Assembly: GCA_021811865.1 (NCBI GenBank) | Contig: JAKAQB010000001.1 | Span: forward strand, 1 to 64,000 | From: Actinomycetes bacterium | GTDB lineage: Bacteria; Actinomycetota; Acidimicrobiia; Acidimicrobiales; Palsa-688 | Length of the DNA stretch: 64,000 nt | Reading direction: 5' to 3' | Shown: in pieces, positions 23,421 to 33,097 of the stretch | How positions within the stretch are numbered: the stretch's first letter is position 1 | Layout of the letters: each line of letters starts with the position of its first letter | Notes under the pieces: generated by a model | Database searches by the model: none | Seen by the model: the letters and a program-made list of their open reading frames with translations, nothing else | Told to the model about the DNA's origin: nothing | Made by a program: the position numbers and the translations under genes

Positions 23421-25243
23421 CGGCGACCGACCCGTGGCGGGGCATCGCCGCCGAGGAGGTGGAGGAGGTCCCAGCGCAGTGGACCGGCCTGCTCCGAAGG
23501 AGGACGCGCCACCTCATCGCCACGCTGGCGGCGCCGCATCGCAGGGCGGTGTTGGTCGTGGCCGTCGCCATCCTCGTCTCCAACGCGGCGGCCACAGCCA
23601 TCCCCTACCTCGTCGGGCTCGGCATCGACCTGGGGATCGCGGGGGCGCGCCGCCACGACTACCTGCCGATCGGCGTCATCACGGGGGCGATCGCCGTGTG
23701 TGCCGCTGCGCAGGCCCTCCTCTACCGGGTCTTCGTCGCCGGCTCCGGGCGTGTCGGCCAGGAGATGATCCTCGAGTTGCGGGAGCGGGTCTTCGCCCAC
23801 TTCCAGCGTCTCAGCCTCGCCTTCCACGAGCGCTACACGACGGGACGGATGATCGCCCGCCTCACCTCGGACTTCGATTCGATCAACGACATGTTCGCCC
23901 TCGGCATCGACACGCTGGTCAACGCCGTGCTCTCTGTCGTCTTCGTGGGCGTCATCCTGCTGGTGCTCGACCTCCCGCTCGGCCTCGTGTGCCTGTCGGG
24001 GTTCGTCCCCCTGTTCTTCCTCACCCGCTGGTACCAGCGGGCGTCGACCGCGGCATACCGCACCACCCGCAACACCATGGCCCTCGTCATCGTGCAGTTC
24101 ACCGAGTCCCTCCGGGGGATCAGGGCGGTGCACGCCTTCCGGCGCCAGCCCCGCAACGACGAGATCTTCGGCGAGCTGTCCGAGGGCTACCGGGCCGCGA
24201 TGACGAGGTCGTTCCAGCTGCTCGGGATCTACTGGCCGGGCATCGTCCTCGTGGGCAACGTGACGACGGCGGCCGTCCTCCTCTACGGCGGCTGGCGGGT
24301 CATCAACGGTGACATGCAGGTGGGCATCCTCGCTTCGTTCGTGCTGTACCTGCGCCGGTTCTTCGAGCCTCTCGCCGAGGTGAGCCAGTTCTACGACCAG
24401 TTCCAGGCCGCTGCAGCCGGGTTCGAGAAGCTGGCCGGGGTCCTCGACGAGGAGCCGAGCGTCCCCATGCCGGCCCGCGGGGCGCCGTGGCCCGCCGGGG
24501 GGCTGCGAGGCGACGTGCGCTTCACCGGCGCCCGCTTCTCCTACCGCTCCGGGCCCGACGTCCTGAACGGCTTCGACCTGGGGATACCTGCTGGGCAGAC
24601 GGTCGCCCTCCTCGGTGCGACCGGCGCCGGCAAGTCGACGATCGCCCGCCTCCTGGCCCGCTTCTACGACCCGACCGCCGGCGAGATCACGATCGACGGC
24701 ATCCCCCTGCCCGCCTTCGACTACCTCAGCTTGCGGCGCGCCGTCGCCATGGTCACCCAGGAGAGCTTCATCTTCTCGGGCACGATCGGGGAGAACATCG
24801 CGTTCGCGTCGCCCACCGCGACCGACGAGCAGGTCGCCGCCGCCGCCGCGGCGGTCGGCGTTGACGCCTTCGTCCGGGGGCTCGCCGACGGCTACCAGAG
24901 CGACGTGGGGAAGTCGGGGTCCCGCTTGTCGGCCGGCCAGCGCCAGCTCGTGGCCCTCGCCCGTGCCTTCCTCGCCAACCCCGCCGTGCTGATCCTCGAC
25001 GAGGCCAGCTCGTCGCTGGACGCCCCGATGGAGCGGCTCGTCCAATCCGCCCTCAAGACGGTGCTGGCCGGGCGGACCTCACTGATCATCGCCCACCGGC
25101 TCTCGACCGTCGAGATCGCCGATCGCGTGCTCGTCGTCGACGCCGGACGCATCGTGGAGGACGGCGCACCCAGCGAGCTGCTGGCGGCGGGCAAGGGGCA
25201 CTACGCGTCGCTCCATGCCGCCTGGCGCGAGAGCCTCGTCTGA
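23417..25243 (+). CDS. ABC exporter half-transporter with consensus ATPase residues (subunit 2)
   Basis: 608 residues: a membrane domain with about six helices (80-350) and an ATPase with Walker A LLGATGAGKST (K406), Q-loop VTQESFIFSG, signature LSAGQRQLVALARA, Walker B LILDEASSSLD with the catalytic E529, and H-loop IIAHRLST. The first Gly of the signature is Ala (LSAGQ), which would face the partner's degenerate Walker site. So in the heterodimer the consensus site is built from this Walker A/B and the partner signature. The N-terminus has an extra about 45-residue cytoplasmic segment. ATG 23417 overlaps the partner stop. Confidence 0.94.
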   Translation: MTATDPWRGIAAEEVEEVPAQWTGLLRRRTRHLIATLAAPHRRAVLVVAVAILVSNAAATAIPYLVGLGIDLGIAGARRHDYLPIGVITGAIAVCAAAQALLYRVFVAGSGRVGQEMILELRERVFAHFQRLSLAFHERYTTGRMIARLTSDFDSINDMFALGIDTLVNAVLSVVFVGVILLVLDLPLGLVCLSGFVPLFFLTRWYQRASTAAYRTTRNTMALVIVQFTESLRGIRAVHAFRRQPRNDEIFGELSEGYRAAMTRSFQLLGIYWPGIVLVGNVTTAAVLLYGGWRVINGDMQVGILASFVLYLRRFFEPLAEVSQFYDQFQAAAAGFEKLAGVLDEEPSVPMPARGAPWPAGGLRGDVRFTGARFSYRSGPDVLNGFDLGIPAGQTVALLGATGAGKSTIARLLARFYDPTAGEITIDGIPLPAFDYLSLRRAVAMVTQESFIFSGTIGENIAFASPTATDEQVAAAAAAVGVDAFVRGLADGYQSDVGKSGSRLSAGQRQLVALARAFLANPAVLILDEASSSLDAPMERLVQSALKTVLAGRTSLIIAHRLSTVEIADRVLVVDAGRIVEDGAPSELLAAGKGHYASLHAAWRESLV

Positions 25244-25297
25244 GATCCCATGGCCCGTGCCGGCTGCGTGTTCGCTACGCCGCTGCAGCGCAGGGGA

Positions 25298-27493
<2,196 letters not shown>

Positions 27494-27922
27494 CTAGGTT
27501 CTCGCTTGGGTGGTTCGGCAGTCGGGGCAGACGCCCCAGAAGGTGACCTCGGCCTCGTCGAGGGCGTAGCCCCGGTCGTCGGAGGCCTGGAGGCACGGCG
27601 CGGCGCCGACGACGCAGTCGACGTCCACGGTGGCGCCGCAGACACGGCAGACGAGGTGGTGGTGGTTGTCGCCCGACCGGGCCTCGAACAAGGCGGCACC
27701 GCCGGCGGGGGCGATGCGGCGCGCCAGGCCGGCTTCGACGAGGGCGTTGAGCGCGTCGTAGACGGCCTTGACGGAGACGACACCGAGTCGCTCGCCGACG
27801 AGCGCCGAGACCTCGTCCGCCCGGCGGTGGCTCCGCTCGGAGCGCAGCACGTCGAGGACGGCGACGCGCTGCGCCGTCACCCGCAACCCGGCCGCCCGGA
27901 TGTCGTGCTCGCTGCCCGGCAT
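27494..27922 (-). CDS. furA: Fur family peroxide/iron-responsive repressor (FurA type)
   Basis: 142 residues. Winged helix IRAAGLRVTAQRVAVLDVL...VSVKAVYDALNALVEAGL, then the metal-binding segment SGDNHHHLVCRVCGATVDVDC and a second Cys pair GVCPDC. Two CxxC pairs would hold the structural zinc, as in PerR/FurA proteins. In actinobacteria FurA represses itself and katG and is relieved by peroxide. The ATG at 27922 has GGGAGGAG just upstream; a longer frame exists but starts inside the promoter. Confidence 0.93.
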   Translation of the reverse strand: MPGSEHDIRAAGLRVTAQRVAVLDVLRSERSHRRADEVSALVGERLGVVSVKAVYDALNALVEAGLARRIAPAGGAALFEARSGDNHHHLVCRVCGATVDVDCVVGAAPCLQASDDRGYALDEAEVTFWGVCPDCRTTQART

Positions 27923-27938
27923 GGCTCCTCCCGTGCCG

Positions 27939-27985
27939 AGATTACGACTGCACACGGAGGTTGTCAACTATAAGAGGTTAGCTAA
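27939..27985 (-). promoter_or_regulatory. furA-katG promoter and probable FurA operator
   Basis: On the minus strand TTGACA (27967-27962) and TAATCT (27944-27939) are spaced by exactly 17 bp, a near-consensus promoter. Directly upstream is an unusually AT-rich block with TTAGCTAA palindrome at 27978-27985, where FurA would be expected to bind. Confidence 0.7.
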
Positions 27986-27996
27986 TCACCGGAGGC

Positions 27997-28344
27997 TCAG
28001 AGCCGGGGGCCGGTCGCACCCTCGTCGGTCACCGTCACGCCGCGCTCGCGGAGGGCAGCTGCAAAGGCGTCGGGGTCGTCGGGCGTCACGAACGGCCTGA
28101 CGGCCTTGCCGGCGTCGACGAGGAAGGCGGTGCTCTTGCCCGGGCGGCGGGCGTCGAAGTTGGCCCAGTAGCGGGGGTTGGCCGTGCCCCAGATCCGCCC
28201 CTTTCCCCGGAGAGCGCTCATCCGCACCCGCCTCACGGAGCGGATCGCCCGCAGCGAGACCCGCTTGGTCGTTCCCGGGAAGTAGTAGCCCCGGATGGTG
28301 AGGGTGTCGTCGCCGACCCCGATCGAACGGTCCTGGTAGGCCAT
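27997..28344 (-). CDS. Small PH-domain-like protein
   Basis: 115 residues, beta-rich, without signal or membrane segment. DDTLTIRGYYFPGTTKRVSLRAIRSVRRVRM and WGTANPRYWANFDARRPGKSTAFLVDAGKAVRPFVTPDDPDAFAAALRERGV match the pattern of bacterial PH-like domains (two beta sheets closed by a C-terminal helix around VTPDDPDAFAAAL). Function unknown. The ATG at 28344 is preceded by GAGGAGGGCC. It lies upstream of furA on the same strand with a separate promoter gap. Confidence 0.75.
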   Translation of the reverse strand: MAYQDRSIGVGDDTLTIRGYYFPGTTKRVSLRAIRSVRRVRMSALRGKGRIWGTANPRYWANFDARRPGKSTAFLVDAGKAVRPFVTPDDPDAFAAALRERGVTVTDEGATGPRL

Positions 28345-28678
28345 CGGCCCTCCTCTCGTCCTGAGCCCGAGCCTGCCACACTGGGACGCCGAAAGAGCGG
28401 CCGCTCACCGCCCCACGACACGTGCAGCCGGCGCCCGAAAGCCGCGTTCCTCGCAAAGCCGTGCCGGCGACAGCTGTCAACCGCGCGCACCGGGGTCAGC
28501 CGCGCGCACCGGGGCCCACATGTCGTCGCCCGTGCGCGCAGTTTTCTCCCCTGCGCGCGGTTGTGCAGCATCAGTCCTCCGCCCGTGATGCCGATGCGCT
28601 CGGGCTGCGGGCCGTCCGGTGGTGGCTCACCGCCGGCGCCGGCGCCGGCGGTGAGGTGGAGCAGCTGCTCGTGCCCCG
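28345..28678. other. Intergenic stretch with a short direct repeat
   Basis: 333 bp. CCGCGCGCACCGGGG occurs at about 28482-28496 and 28501-28515, and a related CGTGCGCGCAG/CTGCGCGCGG pair follows near 28530-28560. No supportable gene. The convergent/tandem arrangement suggests termination structures, but no single hairpin stands out. Confidence 0.4.
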
Positions 28679-29425
28679 CTAGATCGATCGGATCATCCCC
28701 CCGTCGACCGGCACGACGCAGCCGGTCACATAGGAGGCGACGGGCGACAGGAGCATGGCGGCGACGGCGCCGAACTCCTCGGGGCGGCCCAGCCGTCGCA
28801 GGGGGACGGCGGCCTCAGCCCGGGCGAGCGCCTCGGGGTCGCTCCCGACGGTCTGGGCGGTGCGGTCCGTCATTATCCGGCCGGGGACCAGGCCCACGAC
28901 CCGGACCCCGGACGGCCCGAGGGCGTCGGCCAGGTCCTTGGCCACCATGGCCAGGCCCGGTCGCAGGCCGTTGGAGATCGCCAGCCCGGGCAGGGGCGAC
29001 CGCACCGAGCTGGACAGCACCAGGGCGATGGCCCCGCCCTCGCCCAGTCGCCCGCCGACGCCGGTCGCGAGCCGCACCGCGCCGAGGAACACGGTCTCGA
29101 AGGCGGCGCGCCACTGCTCGTCGGACACTCCCGACAGCGGCCCCGGCGGCGGCCCGCCCACGCTGATCAGGGCGCCGTGCAGCCCGCCGAAGTGCTCGAT
29201 GGCCGCGCCGACGAGTATCTCCGGCGTTGCCGGGTCGGCGTTGTCAGCGACGACGCCCAGGGCACGCCTGCCCAGCTCGGCGGCGGCGGCGGCGACCCGA
29301 GCCGGGCGGGGCGAGGACACGACCACGTTGGCGCCCTCGGCGACCAGTGCCTCGGCCGTGGCCCGGCCCAGTCCGCCCGTGCCTCCGGTGACCAGATAGG
29401 TCCGACCCTGCAGGTTGAGGTCCAC
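28679..29425 (-). CDS. SDR family oxidoreductase without the YxxxK tyrosine
   Basis: 248 residues, a Rossmann-fold short-chain dehydrogenase. The NAD(P) site is LVTGGTGGLGRATAEAL and there is the usual structural ADNAD and a C-terminal PVDGGMIRSI. After the catalytic Ser (ALVLSSSVRSPLPGLAISNGLRPGLAMVAKDLA) the position of the catalytic Tyr is occupied by Asn (ISN...K). A known SDR subgroup has SN in this place, so this may be a family trait rather than decay. Start GTG 29425 is taken because the family begins with a short LxGRTYLVTGG. It ends the catabolic block on the minus strand, 8 bp behind the Gfo/Idh gene. Confidence 0.88.
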   Translation of the reverse strand: MDLNLQGRTYLVTGGTGGLGRATAEALVAEGANVVVSSPRPARVAAAAAELGRRALGVVADNADPATPEILVGAAIEHFGGLHGALISVGGPPPGPLSGVSDEQWRAAFETVFLGAVRLATGVGGRLGEGGAIALVLSSSVRSPLPGLAISNGLRPGLAMVAKDLADALGPSGVRVVGLVPGRIMTDRTAQTVGSDPEALARAEAAVPLRRLGRPEEFGAVAAMLLSPVASYVTGCVVPVDGGMIRSI

Positions 29426-29433
29426 GGAGCGCC

Positions 29434-30426
29434 CTAACTCCCGCCGACGGGGACGGTCGTGCCCCCAGCGAGCGCGGCCTCGACGGCCCGAGCCACGGCG
29501 AGGGTGCGCAACGCGTCGGAGGGGGTGCACGGCACCGAGGCGGGGTCGCCCGCACGGACAGCGGCGAGGAAGCGGTCGATGGAGCTGCGCAGCGGCGGGT
29601 TGGCTGACTGCACTCTGACCTCACGCCCGCCGGCGACCCCGTGGAGCGTGAAGGCCGGGTCCAAGTCGAGCTGCAGGTAGGCGCCGTCGGCAGCGACCTC
29701 CAGGCCGTAGGCGGTGGGCAGCTCGTCGCGCAGCCAGACGACCAGGATCGTGGCCGTGGCGCCCGACTCGAGGTGGAGCACGACGGTGAGGGCGTCCTCG
29801 ATGTCGCCGGTGGCGGGCGGGCGCCCGCCGAGCGAGACGGCCGATGCGGACGCCTGCACGGCTGTCACCTCGCCGGCCAGTGCGCGCACCAGGTCGATGT
29901 GGTGGCTGGCTCGCTCGAGCACGTTGCCGCCGCCGACGGCCTGGTCGACGAACCACGGCCGTGGCCGGGTGCCGCCGATGTTCTTGCCGAGGACGAAGCC
30001 GATGCGCCGGCCCTCCAGGGCGGCGAGCAGCGGGGCGAGGAGGTCGCTGGCGTGCCACTGGTAGCCGACGGCGCACACGACACCGGCCCGTGCCGCGCCG
30101 GCGACGATCGACTCGCCGTCGGGCACGTGGCGCGCTATCGGCTTCTCGAGGTACACGGGAATGCCCCGGTCGAACGCCCCGAGGGCGACCTCGGCGTGGG
30201 TGGCCGGCGGGGTGCAGACCCACACCGCGTCCGGCTGCACGGCGTCGAGCATCCCGGTCCAGTGGTCGAATGCCCCCGCCCCGTGGGGCGCGGCCGCTGC
30301 TTCGGCCCGGGCGCGGTCGACGTCGCACACCCCCCGGACCTCGACGTCGTCGCGGCGCGCCAGCTCCTGCAGGTGCTGGCCGGCCATCCACCCGGCCCCG
30401 ACGACCGCGACTCCAGTGGCCTTCAC
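29434..30426 (-). CDS. Gfo/Idh/MocA family dehydrogenase
   Basis: 330 residues. N-terminal Rossmann domain VAVVGAGWMAGQHLQELARRDDVEVRGVCDVD, the EKP motif in PVYLEKPIARHV, the WHASDLLAPLL and GGNVLERASHHIDLVRAL segments of the C-terminal beta-sheet domain. The family oxidises or reduces sugars, inositols and other polyols with NAD(P). GTG 30426 gives the normal N-terminus. It is followed by the SDR gene (8 bp) and preceded by the PuuE-type deacetylase (139 bp) on the same strand. Substrate is not predictable by eye. Confidence 0.9.
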   Translation of the reverse strand: MKATGVAVVGAGWMAGQHLQELARRDDVEVRGVCDVDRARAEAAAAPHGAGAFDHWTGMLDAVQPDAVWVCTPPATHAEVALGAFDRGIPVYLEKPIARHVPDGESIVAGAARAGVVCAVGYQWHASDLLAPLLAALEGRRIGFVLGKNIGGTRPRPWFVDQAVGGGNVLERASHHIDLVRALAGEVTAVQASASAVSLGGRPPATGDIEDALTVVLHLESGATATILVVWLRDELPTAYGLEVAADGAYLQLDLDPAFTLHGVAGGREVRVQSANPPLRSSIDRFLAAVRAGDPASVPCTPSDALRTLAVARAVEAALAGGTTVPVGGS

Positions 30427-30565
30427 CGCAGGGTCGCCGCTAGAGGCTCGGTGATGGCCCGGAAGGCCGTCGGGTCCCGCTGCAATGGCTGCCACCCAGG
30501 GGACCATGCCTCGGCCTGGCGGGACGTGCGCCCATCGCCATGTCGCGCCCACGCGGCCGGCGCGG

Positions 30566-31495
30566 TCATGACCACTCGCGATGGTGCTCGATCCACCACT
30601 TGGCGATGTCCAGGCGGCGCATGAACACCACGTCGGGGCGGCTCGCCGCGTACTCCAGGAACTCGGCCAGCGCGGCAGCGCGCAGGGCCTGGCCACTCCA
30701 GCGCTCGTGGATGCCGACGGTCATCATGCGCCGCCCTTCGCCGCGGGTGGCCTCGTCGCAGAGGTAGTCGAGACCCATGCGGAGGCTCTCCGAGAAGTGG
30801 CGAGGCGTCGCGTAGGTGGGATCGAGGAGGTAGCGGACGTCGTTGTACACCTTGGAGTACGGGATGACGAGGAACGGCGTTCCCCTAACGTCGGCGAAGT
30901 ACGGCAGCTCGTCGTTGCAGGCGTCGGAGTCGTAGAGGAAGCCGCCTTCCTCGACGAGGAGCTCCCGTGTGTTGACGCTCGCGAAGGAGCGGAGGTACCA
31001 GCCCTGCGGGCGGGCGCCGACGAGCTCCTCGATGGAGGTGATCGCCCGGCGCATCTCGTCGCGCTCCTCCTCGCGGGCGATGCCCGACATCTCCGTCCAT
31101 CGCCATCCGTGGGCGAGGACGTCGCTGCCCGACTCCTTGACCCACTCGGCCAACTGCGGGTTGCGCTCGAGGGCGACGGCGCACGCCCCCAGGGTCACAG
31201 GCAGTCCCAGGCGGTCGAACAGCCGTGCCAGGCGCCAGATCCCGACCCGGCTGCCGAACTCGAAGTGCGTCTCGGTGCCGAGGTCCCGCACCTGCGGTCC
31301 GACCTGGTAGGAGTACTCGCCCCAGGTGTCGTTGCGCCCATCCCCGTCCGGCATCGAGTACTCCGCACCCGATTCGTAGTTGATGATGACGTTCACGACC
31401 ACCGACGCCCCACCCGGCCAGCTCACGTCGGGCGCTCGCCGTCCGTAGCCCACGAAGTCCCGCGCCGGACCGGGGACCGCAGCCTCAGCTGTCAC
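30566..31495 (-). CDS. Polysaccharide-deacetylase-fold amidohydrolase (PuuE/allantoinase-like)
   Basis: 309 residues. VVVNVIINYESGAEYSMPDGDGRNDTWGEYSYQ, EFGSRVGIWRLARLFDRLGLPVTLGACAVALERNP, DVLAHGWRWTEMSGI and GWYLRSFASVNTRELLVEEGGFLYDSDACNDELPYF are the pattern of the PuuE branch of the NodB-fold, which includes metal-independent allantoinases. These open cyclic ureides. The GTG at 31495 has GGGAGGAGG upstream. A 17-bp palindrome and a GntR remnant lie directly in front, and a hydantoinase is next upstream, so two cyclic-amide hydrolases stand together. Confidence 0.88.
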   Translation of the reverse strand: MTAEAAVPGPARDFVGYGRRAPDVSWPGGASVVVNVIINYESGAEYSMPDGDGRNDTWGEYSYQVGPQVRDLGTETHFEFGSRVGIWRLARLFDRLGLPVTLGACAVALERNPQLAEWVKESGSDVLAHGWRWTEMSGIAREEERDEMRRAITSIEELVGARPQGWYLRSFASVNTRELLVEEGGFLYDSDACNDELPYFADVRGTPFLVIPYSKVYNDVRYLLDPTYATPRHFSESLRMGLDYLCDEATRGEGRRMMTVGIHERWSGQALRAAALAEFLEYAASRPDVVFMRRLDIAKWWIEHHREWS

Positions 31496-31532
31496 GCTTG
31501 CCTCCTCCCGGCCGGCGGTCCTATGTAGACGG

Positions 31533-31549
31533 CGAGATACCGTATCTCG
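31533..31549. promoter_or_regulatory. 17-bp perfect palindrome, probable GntR-type operator
   Basis: CGAGATACCGTATCTCG has two perfect 8-bp halves around a central base. It lies 38 bp before the PuuE-type gene start and next to a truncated GntR gene. The size and symmetry suit a GntR/FadR-type dimer. Confidence 0.6.
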
Positions 31550-31579
31550 GTCGGGCGCAGGCCGCCTACGCTGCCCCTT

Positions 31580-31695
31580 CGCCGGTGTCACACGGGTGTT
31601 GGCGGGAAGGCGCCCGTCGACGATGGCCTGCTTGATAGCCTCGTGCACCGAATAGGTCAGGCCGTCGGGTCGGCGCTTCAGCGGATCGTCCCGCC
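31580..31695 (-). pseudogene. GntR family regulator N-terminal remnant
   Basis: The minus strand encodes LKRRPDGLTYSVHEAIKQAIVDGRLPANTRVTPA, the first 30 residues of a GntR-type winged helix (the usual continuation is E-x-x-L-A-x-x-L-G-V-S-R-x-P-V-R-E-A-L). The rest of the DNA-binding domain and the entire ligand domain are missing. The remnant lies between the hydantoinase and the PuuE-type gene, exactly where a local regulator would be expected. Confidence 0.7.
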
Positions 31696-31733
31696 GGCCG
31701 CCGCGGCCTGACCTTCTCCCGCCGCCATCCGGT

Positions 31734-33089
31734 TCACGGTGCCCCGGTGGGGCGCAGCACCGAGCCTGCCGGCTCGCCGCCGACGAGCGAGCCATCCCGG
31801 ACGAGGGGGCGGCCGCGGCAGGAGACGAACCGCACCGCGCCGGTGACCGACCGGCCGGCGTAGGGGGCCGTCGCGGTCCCATCGGGGAACGAGGCCTCCT
31901 GCACCGTCCAGGTGACCTCGGGATCCCACACGACGATGTCACCGTCGCTGCCCGGCGCTAGCACCCCCTTGCGGGGCGCGTACCCGAACGCCCTGGCCGG
32001 CCCTGCTGCCAGCAGGTGGCACAGCCGCTCCAGCGCGATGCCGTGTTGCCGGCCCCACGACAGCAGCAGCGGCAGGCGGGCGCCGATCCCGGCTATGCCG
32101 TAGGCGGCGTCCGGTCCCGCGGCGATCCGAGCGTCGACGGGGGTGCGGTCCTGGCTGTGGTCGGAGCCGACGGCGTCGACCGTCCCGTCGGACAGGGCGG
32201 CGCGGACCGCGACGAGGTGCCCGGCGGGACGCAGCGGGGGGGCGACGAGGAAGTCGCCGGCGCGCGCCCCGTCGTACTCGCTGTCGTCGACGAGGGCGTG
32301 GTGGAGGCACACCTCGGCCGCGACCGGCGCCCGGCGGGCGTCCGGCCCGCTGCGGTGGGCCCGGACCCGGGCCAACGCCCCGGCAGTCGACAGGTGGGGC
32401 AGGTAGCAGCGGGCACCGGTGAGGGAGGCGACGGCGAGGGTGCGCTCGACGGACAGCTCTTCGGTGACCGGCGGCCGGCTGGCAGCAAAAGCCCGTGCGC
32501 CCCGGCGCCCCGCCTCGCCGGCCTGCTCGACGAGGGCCTCGATCACCTCGCCGTCCTCGCAGTGCACCTGGACGGGAAGCCCGCAGCTGGCCGCGTAGGA
32601 CATGGCCCGGAACAGGCCGGCCCCGCTGGCCATGATGCCGAGCTCGTCGTAGGCCATGAAGATCTTGATGGCGTCGGCCCCGGCGGACGCCGCATCGGCT
32701 ACGTCCTTTGCGGTGAGGGCGTTGGGGCGGTAGCAGCTCGCGTGGAAGCCGAGGTCGATGAGCGACCCCCCGTCAGCGGCCATGTCATGGGCGCGACGGA
32801 CCGCAGTCGCCGGCGGCTCGCCTGCCTCCGGCAGGGTGAAGGACAGGGCCGTGGTCGTGCCACCGAGCGCCGCCGCCCGGCTGGCGGCGGGGATGTCTTT
32901 GACCAGGTGGCAGTGCGGGTCGACGCCGCCGGGTAGCACGATGCAGCCCGCGGCGTCCACCACCTCGGCCGAGGTGGTGGCCCGCAGCGGAGCGCCGATC
33001 TCGGTGATCGCGCCGCCCTCGACGAGCACGTCGCAGTGGCGGGGCCCCTCCGGTGCGACGACGAGCCCGCCCGTGACCAGCAGGTCCAC
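31734..33089 (-). CDS. Hydantoinase/dihydropyrimidinase family amidohydrolase
   Basis: 451 residues, a TIM-barrel cyclic amidohydrolase. Metal ligands H59 and H61 in GGVDPHCHL, the carbamylated Lys K142 in ADAIKIFMAY, and later VQVHCEDGE, CYLPHLSTAGAL and AVGSDHSQDRTP with the catalytic Asp region. Enzymes of this family open hydantoin, dihydropyrimidine or allantoin rings. GTG 33089 is directly before the family start DLLVTGGLVV. It follows the Tat-dependent binding protein by 8 bp, so uptake and ring opening are in one operon. Confidence 0.92.
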   Translation of the reverse strand: MDLLVTGGLVVAPEGPRHCDVLVEGGAITEIGAPLRATTSAEVVDAAGCIVLPGGVDPHCHLVKDIPAASRAAALGGTTTALSFTLPEAGEPPATAVRRAHDMAADGGSLIDLGFHASCYRPNALTAKDVADAASAGADAIKIFMAYDELGIMASGAGLFRAMSYAASCGLPVQVHCEDGEVIEALVEQAGEAGRRGARAFAASRPPVTEELSVERTLAVASLTGARCYLPHLSTAGALARVRAHRSGPDARRAPVAAEVCLHHALVDDSEYDGARAGDFLVAPPLRPAGHLVAVRAALSDGTVDAVGSDHSQDRTPVDARIAAGPDAAYGIAGIGARLPLLLSWGRQHGIALERLCHLLAAGPARAFGYAPRKGVLAPGSDGDIVVWDPEVTWTVQEASFPDGTATAPYAGRSVTGAVRFVSCRGRPLVRDGSLVGGEPAGSVLRPTGAP

Positions 33090-33097
33090 CGGGCCTC

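Noticed and set aside
22226..25045. 939-residue minus-strand open frame opposite the ABC exporter
   Set aside because: Shadow of two well-defined ABC half-transporters; repetitive composition without family features.
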